Of a stretch of 47,069 bases of DNA, positions 12,871 through 23,391 are shown piece by piece; within the stretch, counting starts at the first letter, position 1, and each line of letters starts with the position of its first letter. A program made the translations under genes and the position numbers. Origin of the DNA: Branchiostoma floridae (taxonomy: Eukaryota; Chordata; Leptocardii; Amphioxiformes; Branchiostomatidae); contig NC_049995.1 in assembly GCF_000003815.2 (NCBI RefSeq), forward strand, positions 9,413,890 to 9,460,958, in the 5' to 3' direction. The notes beneath the pieces were generated by a model. That model saw only the letters and a list, made by a program, of their open reading frames with translations. It had not been told where the DNA came from and did not search any database.

Positions 12871-13689
12871 CATACCAAAGTTATTCAGGAACCATTTGCT
12901 ATATTTTCTTTTACACTTTCACTGGCACACACACACACTCACTCATTCAACTTTATAGGCGGTGACAGTCAATGCAGCTAATAACATTCCACATACACCT
13001 ACATCGTATGACTTTCAATTATCATTTAAAGAATTGTTCTTTGTCTAGACTTTGTCTTAAGATTTGGATTTTTGATATTTCAGTTAACACAAGTTGTAAA
13101 TGGTTGCAGCAATCTAGTTAACCGGGACAAAATAGTTTAACAAACATTTAACATAGCATAGTTCATCGGGACTAAAAAGGTTAACATTTAACAGAAACGC
13201 CTTATTAGTATTATGTAACGATAAAAGGTTAACATTCAACAGAAATACAATGTACCTCATTAAGTAACAATACAGTTGTGATACGGGTTGAATTTTCCAT
13301 TAGATTAGCCATACAGTTATCCAAGGACACATATTTACTCTGTGACTGGAGGGTAACCTACAGCAACAGAGTCTTGTGATCACTTTATGCACCTATAACT
13401 CTATGTTCCGTTTGCCACAATCATATGTGGTTTGGCATGTCGTCTGAACTTCGTTGCGAAATGATGCATTTTTTTTTTTTCGCGGTAGCTGTTTTTATCA
13501 TGGATGTAATGATTTTTTTTTGATTGAGTTTGCATGTTTTGCCTGAGAACTGTCAACTGTCGTTGTTTCCTCCCAATATGTGGATGGAATTTAAAAGGCA
13601 GTCAACACTAAATTCATATTCAGCTTCAAAAGGAGATTACCCACATTAACAATTTATTAGTATCTAGTCATGGCATCGATGATATGTAG
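12871..13689. other. Non-coding, nothing recognised
   Basis: There is a short CACACACA run near 12928. GGTTAACATT..AACAGAAA motifs repeat at about 13170 and 13230, suggesting a small local duplication. No gene. Confidence 0.35.
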
Positions 13690-14057
13690 TAGGGGTGGGT
13701 ACTGGTTACAGAAAATTCAGGTCCATGTAGGTATACGGTTCAGTTCCAGTAGATCAGGTCCGAACCTGAACCTGGACCTGATTGTCTGTGAAAACTTGTG
13801 AATGGGCGATACACAAAACAATGGTGCGTTTCACTTCTAGGGATTCTGTTAAGTGACTTGGCAGTTTAATATCCTATCTTCACATAAACAACACTAACTT
13901 CGACCAAGTTGGACCGGTAAGCCCGCATAATACGCATGACCGCCTGCCGATATAATCTGTTCATGTTGTAATCGGTTCAAGATCGGGTCAACAGATTTTT
14001 TTTCACGTCTGGTTTTTCTGGACTGGTCCAAGAAGAAAAACTGTTTTACCACCCCTA
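13690..14057 (+). mobile_element. Non-autonomous hAT-like element, TAGGGGTGGG ends
   Basis: It begins TAGGGGTGGGTAC and ends ACCACCCCTA, giving terminal inverted repeats of about ten bases. Just inside is an ATCAGGTCC / GGACCTGAT palindromic block. The same layout and blocks (GACCGGTAAGCCC, TATAATCT, GGTCCA) occur in the copy at 41704-42106, so the family is real. No transposase frame remains. Confidence 0.7.
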
Positions 14058-14416
14058 AATTAGGCTTCAACTATAGGTTACTTGTATCAGTAACAGAATT
14101 GTCTATCTTCTTATTTTAGATCGGTTAAACATACTGCATTGGCTCTGAGTCAGAAACGCCCCGGAGGTACATTTAGTTGTGCACGATTACACCTGTGGAG
14201 ACCATTGTAGTAGTCTTTTAGTTGCTCTAGTCCGTAAATCAGTCTTAATCACGATGAACTTTAACCCTACGAATGCCAAGGCTGGTTGTAAAAGCCCAAT
14301 TTTCATTGACCTTATGGTAAGGTGAAGGGCAAGTTGCTCATATGAACTTAAGAAGTTAACAATTTTTTCCACAGTTCATACATTTATTAGTATTAGAATA
14401 GCCTTTTTGAGGCTGT
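14058..14416. other. Non-coding, nothing recognised
   Basis: No exon, repeat arm or RNA that I can support. Confidence 0.35.
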
Positions 14417-14640
14417 AGACTGGCAGTGGGTTGCTATCCACTGTGTCTATAATGAAGCCCATCCCTCTACTTCCACCACCTTTTACCTCCCCAACTGAAG
14501 TCAGGTACACATTTTTAACCCCTGGATGGAGTGAGGAAAGTCGTTTTAATATGTGCCTTACACATAGTCTGTGTCTAGCCAGGAGTGAAACTTCTTCATC
14601 TGGTGTCTGCTAGCCTAGCCACTGAGCCATTTTGTCTCTC
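14417..14640 (+). repeat. Dispersed repeat, copy 1 (CTTTTACCTCCCCAACTGAA family)
   Basis: Blocks CAGTGGGTTG, GCCCATCCCTC, CTTTTACCTCCCCAACTGAA, GTCAGGTAC and GAGGAAAGTCG occur here and again in the same order and orientation at 18915-19110. This copy ends CCTAGCCACTGAGCCATT, which resembles the start of a tRNA-like region and hints at a SINE. Family unassigned. Confidence 0.65.
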
Positions 14641-15500
14641 TGGCAGGTTTTTCTAGGTTGGAAAATAGGAAACAACATCTTTTTCCTAGGCTTTACACAC
14701 TGTAAGCTGTTGACAGTGTCTGTACCAGTGACTTGATGGACTGATAACTCCACTCTGACATTCAAGCCTACATTTTTTTTCTGAGAAAAGTTGTCTGTGC
14801 CCTTGTGGCATTCAGCATTAAAAGCTTTTGAAGTGCATGTTCTCTGCCCACGCTTGCCGAACATTGGCGTCAAAAAACAAGATGAATGTATCAATTTGAA
14901 AGTGGTTTTCAGTCTTGTTTCGAATGGTTCTTTTGGCCATACTTTGTTTTTTATTTAGTTTTCATTGCTTACAACTCAAACAGCTCCTTGTCAAGAGATT
15001 ATGTTTCAAAATCTAAGTTACTTGTACAAAATTTACATTGCCTTTCATCTACATTATAGATTTCAATAACCAGTCTTCTCAATTTCTAAAAAAAATGGGT
15101 TTGGGGCTTCAGTTCTTTAAGTAACAGAATGGAACTAGAGTAGTTTTCCCTGTAAATAGTGTAAACTGTACATGTGATTTTACCTTTATTACATGTGGCA
15201 CTGTAAAAGTGGAGGTATTGTTTTGACTGTATTGTGTCTGTTTCTAATCTCCAAGCAGATCCTACAATGGCATAAGATAGTACCAAACTGGCCAAGGAGT
15301 GTAGTCAGCCAAGAGGTGTACATTTTCCATGTAGCAAAACACACTTCAAAGCCGGCTTCACTCCTCTGCCAGCTTTGATACTAATTTATGCTAACGTAGG
15401 ATTTGCTTGGAGATTATCTGTTTCATTGTTTTTGCATATCTGTGACCAGCAATACTTAAGATCTGGTACCTCAAGATTTCACCTGAAGGTGGTGTACTAA
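14641..15500. other. Non-coding, nothing recognised
   Basis: No supported exon, RNA or repeat. Confidence 0.35.
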
Positions 15501-15710
15501 TACTGTAAATGCATTTAAGTTCGCGGAGATTTAATTTCGCGGTAGCGGGAAAATGGACTTTTCACGGTGGTTTTAATTTCGCGGTATTACCATGTACTGT
15601 GGCCCTTAATGCCATGGAAACATGTTGGCGGTGGTTTAAATTCGCGGTGAAGCGGCCGCCGCAAAAACCGCGAACGTTAAACCACCGCGAAAGTTTCTGC
15701 ATTTACAGTA
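15501..15710 (+). repeat. TACTGTAAATGC element, best-preserved copy
   Basis: A 210-base element begins TACTGTAAATGCATTTAAG and ends TGCATTTACAGTA, so the outer ends are inverse repeats. The interior has many CGCGG / CCGCG blocks that can fold on each other (TTCGCGGTGG, CCACCGCG). A similar element lies at 12432-12628 and, inverted, at 41466-41677. The open frame across it is a by-product of the CG-rich repeat, not a gene. Confidence 0.8.
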
Positions 15711-15873
15711 CTATATTGTTGTGTTTTCTTCTAAAACAATAAAATTTAATTGCAGTATAACTATAAGAAATAGGTGAATAGAAACCGTCATGGCCAAATT
15801 GCGCCTTGCTTATTCTTAGCAATATATGGTTTGTTCGCAAAAGCCAATTACCATTACATTAAGACTCTACTCC

Positions 15874-16210
15874 CAGGGTTCTAGCCAGGATTTTATTTTA
15901 GCGTAGTGGGAATGGCATACGTAGCGAAGTGACCAATCAGGAGATTGGTGTGGAAGGGGGGTCTTGACCCCTCCACAGTGAGATTTTGATAATGTTGAGT
16001 TGGTATTCTGTTAACATCACAGTCAGTTTTGAATGGCATATCATCATTTTTCATTGTTTAGATATTGATTAGACACTGTTGAACAAGTAAATGATAGCAA
16101 ATCACCACTACACTAGTTAAAAATTAGCGTAGTGGGCCTTATTCTAGCGTAGTGGTCACAAATTTTAGCGTAGTGGCCCACTACGCTAAAATGCACTAGC
16201 TAGAACCCTG
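15874..16210. mobile_element. Non-autonomous hAT-like element, CAGGGTTCTAGC ends
   Basis: It begins CAGGGTTCTAGC and ends GCTAGAACCCTG, giving perfect 12-base terminal inverted repeats. Inside, TTAGCGTAGTGG is repeated several times near the right end and once inverted (CCACTACGCTAA). The flanks carry ACTCTACT on the left and ACTCCTAC on the right, at best an imperfect target duplication. No transposase coding. Confidence 0.7.
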
Positions 16211-16391
16211 ACTCCTACAACTTAGTACAAGGATGGAACCTTTGAAAGGTTTTTGCTTCCTTCTTAAGATTCTTCAAAGGAAATTAGACTCCTATTAAGA
16301 AGGATATGATTTAGTGTGAGTATCTTTGAAGTAGCGGATATGGGATGTACTCTGTAGGTGAAAAATGCATATTTGAAATCCCTCCAACCCA

Positions 16392-16681
16392 CTAATTGCA
16401 ATTAAATTCACTTATATAATCTTTTTTATTTCTGTTGAGGTGCTTTTATCCGGACTTCCTTTGTGTTGTCATGCACGTAGGCCATTATGTGTTCAGCATT
16501 TTCACTGTCACAAGATTTCTTCCAAATTTCATATTTCTAATTGCAGTTAAATTCACTTATATAATCTTTTTTTTTTTCCTTTGAGGTGCTTTCGTCCGGA
16601 CTTCCTTTGTGTTGTCATGCACGTAGGCCATTATGTATTTAGCATTTTCACTGTCGCAAGATTTTTTCAAAATTATGCAAG
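16392..16681 (-). repeat. Two tandem 145-base units, possibly a duplicated exon fragment
   Basis: Both units begin CTAATTGCA (16392 and 16537) and share GAGGTGCTTT, CCGGACTTCCTTTGTGTTG and CACGTAGGCCATTATGT. Read on the minus strand both give the same open peptide of about 28 residues, with core AYVHDNTKEVR. One difference is synonymous and three are amino-acid replacements (E/K, H/Y, I/T). I do not recognise the peptide and see no clean splice sites, so it is annotated as a repeat. Confidence 0.6.
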
Positions 16682-18367
16682 CACAAAATGCAATTAAGTT
16701 GAAAAACAAGCATTTTGAATGTTCATCAAAATATTGTATGATATTTATCCCCATATAAGACAGTTTTTAGTAGGAAAAATTTCTAAATTTTGTTTGTCGT
16801 TTTTATGACTGTCCTCTAATGTAAATTTCAGAGCACAAGCTTAAAGCACATTTTCTACATTTTTGGGATTCCAAAATTTTTAACACATTTTTAAAAAAGG
16901 TAAGAACCATTCACTTGTACACTGAATAGATCTCTATTTCCTTCCACATGGGCTTACATTATATAGCAGCTGCACTCGAGTCGGATACAATACTGTACCT
17001 TTCCACTTCACCGCACTTTTCTGGATGAAACTCGACAACTAATGGCCTTTTCCATATCATCTCGGTCTTACTCGCATTTCCACAAGGCCTCAAGTCGTCT
17101 TATCTACGGGAACAGCTTGAAGAAGGGTACTCGAGTCGTACTTAGTGCTCACGTGTGGGTTAGACGGCTTAGGTCTCTTAAGACACGTGGTTTTTAAAAG
17201 ACACGTTTTCGCCTGAAGGGAGGGAGCCATGGGAACGTTTAACATTCTGTCACTGTTTATATATATGGGCTCATGTTTGATGCAATTAGTTGTTTTATAG
17301 TCAGGGCTGTTTCTGGTTTAGAATTTTGTTCCGTACCAATCAATGTTAAATTTTTCACTGCATGAATTTTATGTCATGTTTGGATTTTCAAAATATGGAC
17401 GAAAATTTTTGTCCGCCCTAATAATTAATAAGGGAATTTCCGTATTAGAAGAGAGGGATGGGTCCTGAATCAGAGAGGGCCCAGCTGGTTGTACAAAATG
17501 TAAAATGATAATTTTTATTTGTTAGGATTTCCCAACAGCAAGTCTGCAATGTGTTTTGGGGGCGTCATGTTATGTCTTTCTTTTTAATACACAATTGAAA
17601 AATTGTAATGATGGTGTATTTTAGGCAGGCAGCTTTTGCAAAGCTGAGAAAAATTGTATTTTTTTTATTGGGCTAACCCTTACAGTAGTAAAAATAATAT
17701 ATGTACAAAGCCAACAACCATCATGTAGTGTATATGCAGTCACTGTAGGGTTACATTTATAAGTTAGTCAACTGTCAGCTAAAATATTATACGGGACAGT
17801 CAGACCTTAGTATAATACAACAGTAACAAGAGTGGCCTCCTCTACATAAGGACCACTTGGTCTTTGATGTACATAATGTACTCTACAATCAAACCTGCAT
17901 TCAGTAATTAAAAGAGTGAAGGATCCAACAAACACGTGAGAAAGCTGCACTGCCACAAAACTGGAGTGTTTGTCTGGCATGTGCGCATACGAAGTCCTTT
18001 GCATACTTTCACATCTGAAGTATTATGTCTAGTATAGGACCATTGATAAAAGTATCCCAGGTTTTGCAGTACTGTCAAAATGGATTTTCAAAATCTCCAT
18101 TCAACTAAAACTAAGAGCCAGCAAATTAATGCATCGATTTGATTCAACATGGTGGAATGTTCCATTTGCAGTATTGATAAGGGGACAGACATTTGCAGGC
18201 AATGGAAAACAGGTTTAAATTGACATTAGATTTATCATGGAAACTTTAAAGACAAAGTTTGTTAGCCTTGTATGGTCCTCTCTATCTTAAGTTAAGAAAT
18301 GAAAAAAATCTTGAAAAATGAAAAGTCAAGGTCAAGTTCTCTAGTAAAATTTACTTGGCATTTCCTA
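16682..18367. other. Non-coding, nothing recognised
   Basis: Around 16980-17130 there are paired ACTCGAGTCG motifs (about 16975 and 17130) in the same orientation. No further structure could be resolved and no gene is supported. Confidence 0.35.
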
Positions 18368-18520
18368 TCAGGCCGAGGCCCGGGTTCGATTCCCGGCGTG
18401 GGAACTAATGTAAGAAAGGAGTAGAATTAGACAAACAATATCCGGATTCCTGGGATTCGAACCCGTGCCGATCCCGGGACGCCATGTCACAAACCCAGAG
18501 CTAAACCGTTCCGCCAAAAG
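18368..18520. mobile_element. Two tRNA-derived SINE-like pieces, tail to tail
   Basis: On the plus strand a Pol III B-box sits in a T-arm-like CCGGGTTCGATTCCCGG ending near 18395. On the minus strand a fuller tRNA-like sequence has an A-box-like TTTAGCTCTGG (plus coordinates 18495-18505) and a B-box GGTTCGAATCC (18453-18463), with about 31 bases between. The acceptor stem pairs poorly and no 5' half exists for the plus-strand piece. These are degenerate SINE heads, not functional tRNA genes. Confidence 0.5.
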
Positions 18521-18914
18521 GCTTAAAGCCATTTGGCGTGGTCAGTTTAGCAGTCCTTGAACCCCACTGTTACACTTGACATGCTGTCTAAATTTGAACC
18601 AGTGGGTGTTAGTTTGGATTTTTGTCACTCTTCTGAAGAACTGGCTTAAAGTTTGTAGATATTATCCAGCTGACATATGGAGCCTTAGTCGTGTGTAAGT
18701 ACAGAAAAGGTACCTTGACATTTGCACAAAGATTGCACAAAAATACACGTATACACATGACTTTGTTGGACTGCTGTCGTAAGTACGTAGGTTTAGTATA
18801 TCTGTGTGGGCTATGTTCAAGGCTTTCTACAGCGTTAAGTTTTTTTCCGTCCCACTCGTTGTTTGGGAGCCCGAGTTGTTTACTTTTGTAAAAAAAATGG
18901 TACATGCCATATTT
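18521..18914. other. Non-coding, nothing recognised
   Basis: Open frames exist on both strands but lack recognisable motifs or splice support. Confidence 0.3.
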
Positions 18915-19110
18915 GTAGGGGCACAGTGGGTTGTTATATACACTGTGTATAGGGTAGTTTTTTTATTGGAAGGCAGAGCCCATCCCTCTCCTTCCACCGC
19001 CTTTTACCTCCCCAACTGAAAAGTCAGGTACCCATTTTTGCACCTGGCTGGAGTAATGAGGAAAGTCGTGGTAAGTGCCTTTCCCAAGGACGCACTGTCT
19101 AGCCTGGAAT
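18915..19110 (+). repeat. Dispersed repeat, copy 2 (CTTTTACCTCCCCAACTGAA family)
   Basis: The second copy of the repeat at 14417-14640, in the same orientation. It keeps CAGTGGGTTG, GCCCATCCCTC, CTTTTACCTCCCCAACTGAA, GTCAGGTACCC and GAGGAAAGTCG, and adds AAGTGCCTTTCCCAAGGACGC, a motif often seen in tRNA-derived dispersed repeats. Confidence 0.65.
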
Positions 19111-20349
19111 AAAACCCATGAATTCTCGATATCATGCACAGTCAAACATTCGATGCACGCCAGTTATCATCTTCATGAGCTCACACAAAACTACAGCTTG
19201 ATATGTCCGCTGTCTCTTATAATCAATTGTTACATTTGTCAGCTTTTACTTGAATGGACATTCCTTTTAAAATTCCATTTTGACAGGTCACAAGATAAGT
19301 GCTGAAATACTTTTACTAATGGCCCTGTATTGAACATAACACTTGAGGTGTGTAAGTGTGTAAGTGCATGACTGACTCTCGAGTATTTTGGCATTACTGC
19401 ATTCTCACGAGCAACGAACACGTGTCGGAGTCAGATCATTCAATATTTCAATAACTAGATGCATAATAAATTATAATATTAAAACATGCTATATACATTT
19501 GACAATCTACAGCTACCTACACAGTTCCATTTGACTGATCTTGATATGACTTGAATATTATTTGAATTTCTGAGGGCTTTGATCATGAATGCACATGTAC
19601 AGTAGCTCTGGAATAATATTTGCCGTTTACCATTTTAATATCTATACGGCTAAGGTACTGTAATTCTTGAAATATTTTCTTATATCTTCATGAACTTTAA
19701 ACCAAAAGACTGAGTGTTTATCTGTTACCGTAAATTATTAAACTAAAATGCTATTATTCATAATTGAGACGTTAAACCACCACACTCCATTTTTCCTATC
19801 TATGAAGTAAATCACTGTAAACGTAAAGAGTTTTACGGTAATTTTTATGTAAATTCACTAAAGGTCCTTATCTGCATGGACTCCAAGTTGTTTCCTAGAA
19901 AATGTGATATTTTTTATAGGTTTAAGATGACCATATTAGGCCATGAAATCATGACTTTAGTTTACAAGAGATGTTGTGTAGGTTATGTATCTTAATAAAT
20001 TGCTATGTTTCTATTTTTTCCAAAAAACTGTTATTTTTTTAATGTTGTCTGTGTGTGTCACAGGTTATTGCTGTTTTGTATTTTTTTTTACTATATGGAC
20101 CAGTTGGTACCAGAAATAAAGAATTAATATATTGCGTACAACCTGCTTAAGCTAACAGAAGGCACGCAGCTGATTTAGTGAAAGCACATTGAAACGTGAC
20201 TATACTAAACCAACGAAACCAACAGCTCATTTTCATATTCCCCTGGATAAGCCGCCTACATGTACATTTACATACCTGCCCCCAGCACTGCCCAGGAAAA
20301 AAAAAAAAAACTACATTAGTCAGTTTCCTGCCTGCCTGTCAGTCCCCTC
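19111..20349. other. Non-coding, AT-rich
   Basis: No supported exon. Long T and A runs near 20030-20090 and 20295. Confidence 0.35.
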
Positions 20350-20620
20350 GCCTGATTGGCTGCCTGGTATTGATCTGGTTACTAAAATTAGCCTAAGGAT
20401 GACATCATCCTCAGTGGGGCTTTGTGCTTGGGATGATGTCATCGGGTTCTCTGCTGGCAGTTCACAGTGTGGGGTATACTCCGTCTCGCCGTGTGTTCTA
20501 AACGCTGCTCCCAAACCGAAGGGAGTCATGACAGGGGCAGGGGAGGATTCCCCAGCCTCAGGGGGGACGTTAGAAACCGCCGGGTGCGTCAGTCAGTTAG
20601 CGAAAGTCCCCGTTGACAAG
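20350..20620 (+). promoter_or_regulatory. Candidate alternative promoter / 5' UTR exon of the BTB gene
   Basis: GC-richer than its surroundings. It holds an inverted CCAAT box (GATTGG near 20353) and a 13-base inverted repeat of a CRE-like site, GATGACATCATCC (20398-20410) and GGATGATGTCATC (20431-20443). It ends at a possible donor, GACAAG before GTACGG (intron from 20621). The next plausible plus-strand acceptor used by a gene is at 24466, just before the BTB start codon. The open frame across the region shows no domain, so I treat it as non-coding. The link to the BTB gene is an inference. Confidence 0.35.
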
Positions 20621-21986
20621 GTACGGTTGATTTTTTTACGAGACTTCTGTTGTTTTATTCAATGTGATATTTTGTGTGACATCGTTTTCGTTTAGTGAAT
20701 ATTTTTTTTTGCTTATGAAAATGGCAATTTGTTAGGATATTCAGTGTGTCGGGTGGTAAGTAATTATGAAAGTTGGTTATGAATTAATCAGATAAAGCAG
20801 TTACTAGAATTTGCTATGATTTGGAAGCGTAGAGTTAGGATGTGTTTATTTATTTATTAATCTTTTTTGTCAGGGTTTCTAGGAATAGCTACTCCAAACT
20901 GCACATTTCTTTCCGTGTTTTTTTGTTTTGTGCCATTGAAATTAAATAAATATACTAGTGTTATGTGGGCATTGTTTTTCTAAATTTCTATTTTAGCCGC
21001 TAATAATCTATAAGGATGATTTCACTGATTTTTGGTTGATGAAATATTGATTCTTAAATTATGCGATTTTTTTTGTGATTTTAGTAATGACAGATTGCTT
21101 ATTTAAATTTTAACTCTATTTGTAGCTGTCTCCTATTTTTTAAGGTTATGAATTATGCCTCTCCTTAGAGAGAGAGATATTTCAGTGTAAATCTCATAAA
21201 TTGCCGTCACGATCTGCTGTCCCCGAAACTAAGGAATTGGGCCAAACTGACATATAGTGTATTTAGATGCTAGAATATGCGTCGACAGTTTCATTTCAAA
21301 GCTTGCTTTTACATTATTTGAATCAATCTGAAATTTTCAAATGACCTCGAGAAGTGAAACATATTTTTTTAATATCATTGATAGCAAATTGCTTTGTATA
21401 AGTGTTGGTGGATTTCTAGATAAGCAAGTCTTCTTGAATTATCTGTGTGTTTGAAATACCCACTTGCAAACACAGTCACATTTTGCAGTTGAAACATCGC
21501 TTTTCCCCCACCTACGTGCTTTTATATTTATTTCTTGATAAGATAAAACATAGTTAATGTAATTACATGTAACTGGAAGAAAAGATTATGGATAAGTAGC
21601 TGCTTTGAAGAGTAATAACTTGGAAGTTGGGCAACCTGAAATGTTCATGGTGCAACCTTCAGCTGGCTTTTGCCTCAGATTGCCGCCTAGGCAACCTGAC
21701 GGAAAAAAAGGAGATTTCGAGCACTGACATGTACGTGTAACTATGTCTTTTCTTCCTGTAAGTTAGAGAAGCCCCATGTATAGATACATAACTAGGTAAA
21801 TACAAATGTGAAAAGCTGTCGAGACATCTGCTCCATGGGCAAACTCTCCCTGTGTGATTATGGCTGTAAGTAGGTCTTTCATTATCTCTACAAAGCTGCC
21901 CATGTGGCCTCAGCCTGATTCTTAATGACTCCCGCCTACACTAGACCTTTTAAGTCAGTCCTGCCCACATATACCTTTTACATATT
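20621..21986. other. Non-coding, AT-rich
   Basis: Probably intron upstream of the BTB coding exon. Nothing recognised. Confidence 0.35.
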
Positions 21987-22361
21987 CAGGGCTCGAAATT
22001 CATTTTGGCGATTAGGTGCACTGGTGCACCCAGCTTAAAAAATTGGGTGCACCAAAAAAATTTTGGGTGCACCACTTAAATCTAAGTAGAATGTCAAAGA
22101 AAGCTAATAACAAAACTTAGTTACAAGCTATCAAATTCTTAAACAAGTGCCATGACAGACATTTTTATTACCTTTTTAACACTTACATGTAGATGTCAAG
22201 AATATGATGTATACTAGTATACTCGATATCTTTCCATAGATCAACCTAAGAAAATATTTGGGTGCACCATGCGCATATGTGCACCCACTGAAAAAAATTA
22301 GGTGCACAGTTCCAATTTTGGGTGTACCTGGGTGCACATGCACCCAGTATTTCTAGCCCTG
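21987..22361. mobile_element. Non-autonomous hAT-like element, CAGGGCT ends
   Basis: It starts CAGGGCTCGAAAT and ends ATTTCTAGCCCTG, so the outer 13 bases are inverse repeats with one mismatch. It is flanked on both sides by CATATT (21981-21986 and 22362-22367). Inside, GGGTGCACC and its variants recur at least six times near both ends. No transposase frame. The 6-base flank is shorter than the usual 8 for hAT. Confidence 0.7.
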
Positions 22362-22499
22362 CATATTGTGCATGTACATGTTACATGTAGAGTATTTCAG
22401 TCTGTGGGTTTGAAGACTTGAAGGCAAAGGGGTGGAAGGTTTTAAGGTTTCATGACTACTAGATTCTCTGACAGGCCACTACAGAAACATTGCCACATA

Positions 22500-22690
22500 T
22501 CACAGTACAGTGGTTAGCGGCCCTGCATCTGGACCAAGCAGTGGTGAGTTCGAATCCCGGCTGTGTCGCTCTCCTGACGTGTATGCAACCAGAAAGGGTC
22601 GCAGTCCTAAGGATTGGGCGTTAACGTGGTCCACTGTTCACTGAATTATACTTGTCTAATCTCAAGTTAGACTTAGAGCTTGGAGAATTT
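22500..22690 (+). mobile_element. tRNA-derived SINE-like element
   Basis: A tRNA-like head contains an A-box-like TGGTTAGCGGC (22511-22521) and B-box GAGTTCGAATC (22546-22556). A short CACAG/CTGTG acceptor-type pairing closes it (22501-22505 with 22561-22565). A non-tRNA body follows, GGGTCGCAGTCC and GTTAACGTGGTCCACTG. The anticodon arm does not fold well and the body continues past the tRNA, so a SINE rather than a tRNA gene. Confidence 0.55.
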
Positions 22691-23160
22691 CCCAAGTACC
22701 AGGCATATACTGAACAGAACATAGCGTCTGTTTTCACTATCACAAGCAGTAGAAGAATAGCTCTTTATTGAGCCAAACTAGACTAGATTAGCATCATTTT
22801 CACATGTGGAGTCTTGAAACTTTACTTCCTGAAGGCTTCACTTACCAATTTCTAGTTGTTACGGTTATGAGTTGGTAATGTTTTCTGACTGCAGAGAAGC
22901 TAGCTATAGTCAGAAATTATTGTTACAGTCATCCAGCCAAACATCTGCGTAGAGATTGCTGTAAATTACTTTATTTGTGCAGTAGGTAGAAAAACAGAAT
23001 ATGTTTTTTTTGTGGTTGAAACAGCAAAAAATCCAACATTTGCAGTTACATCGCTTAGATATATTTTACATGTACTTGATTTATAGATTTTAAACAGGTG
23101 AATTTTAGCATGCTGTCATCATAGATTTTCCTTCAGTTGAATGATAGGCACGTACAGAGA
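22691..23160. other. Non-coding, nothing recognised
   Basis: No supported exon, RNA or repeat. Confidence 0.3.
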
Positions 23161-23391
23161 CTAAACAATCTTTATTACAAGTCCTCTTTCTCTCATAATG
23201 GCTGCATTTTGAGCAGTAAGTAACTGTTTTTTTTGAGTTGCCATAACCCCTTGTAAGCCAAGCGCCCTTCTGAACTTTAACATATCACAGAGTGCGTAAA
23301 TCTGCTTTACTTCGTCAGCGTTCGGTTTAAACAGAGCCCCTAGATCAACCTCCCAGATGCGCGTAGCTCGGCTTTCTGCTCCAAATGTCAT
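23161..23391 (-). CDS. Small uncharacterised protein (76 aa), possible
   Basis: An uninterrupted frame from ATG to TAG on the minus strand. The composition looks protein-like, with a mixed hydrophobic/charged pattern and an Ala/Gln/Arg-rich C-terminal part around VMATQKKQLLTAQNAAIM that could be helical. I see no signal peptide, membrane segment or metal motif, and I do not recognise the family. An AATAAA on the same strand (TTTATT at 23171-23176 in plus coordinates) overlaps the last codons. A transcript would then end almost at the stop codon, or the frame may really be an exon. It lies antisense to the presumed 5' intron of the BTB gene. It may be a small single-exon gene, a retrocopy or a chance frame. 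Confidence 0.35.
   Translation of the reverse strand: MTFGAESRATRIWEVDLGALFKPNADEVKQIYALCDMLKFRRALGLQGVMATQKKQLLTAQNAAIMRERGLVIKIV

Noticed and set aside
15509-15742. A 77-codon frame, and a similar one at 41435-41647
   Set aside because: Both lie within copies of the TACTGTAAATGC element and result from its CG-rich repeats.
18368-18520. tRNA genes
   Set aside because: B-boxes are good but acceptor and anticodon stems do not pair; read as SINE heads. The same applies to 22500-22570 and 44543-44553.
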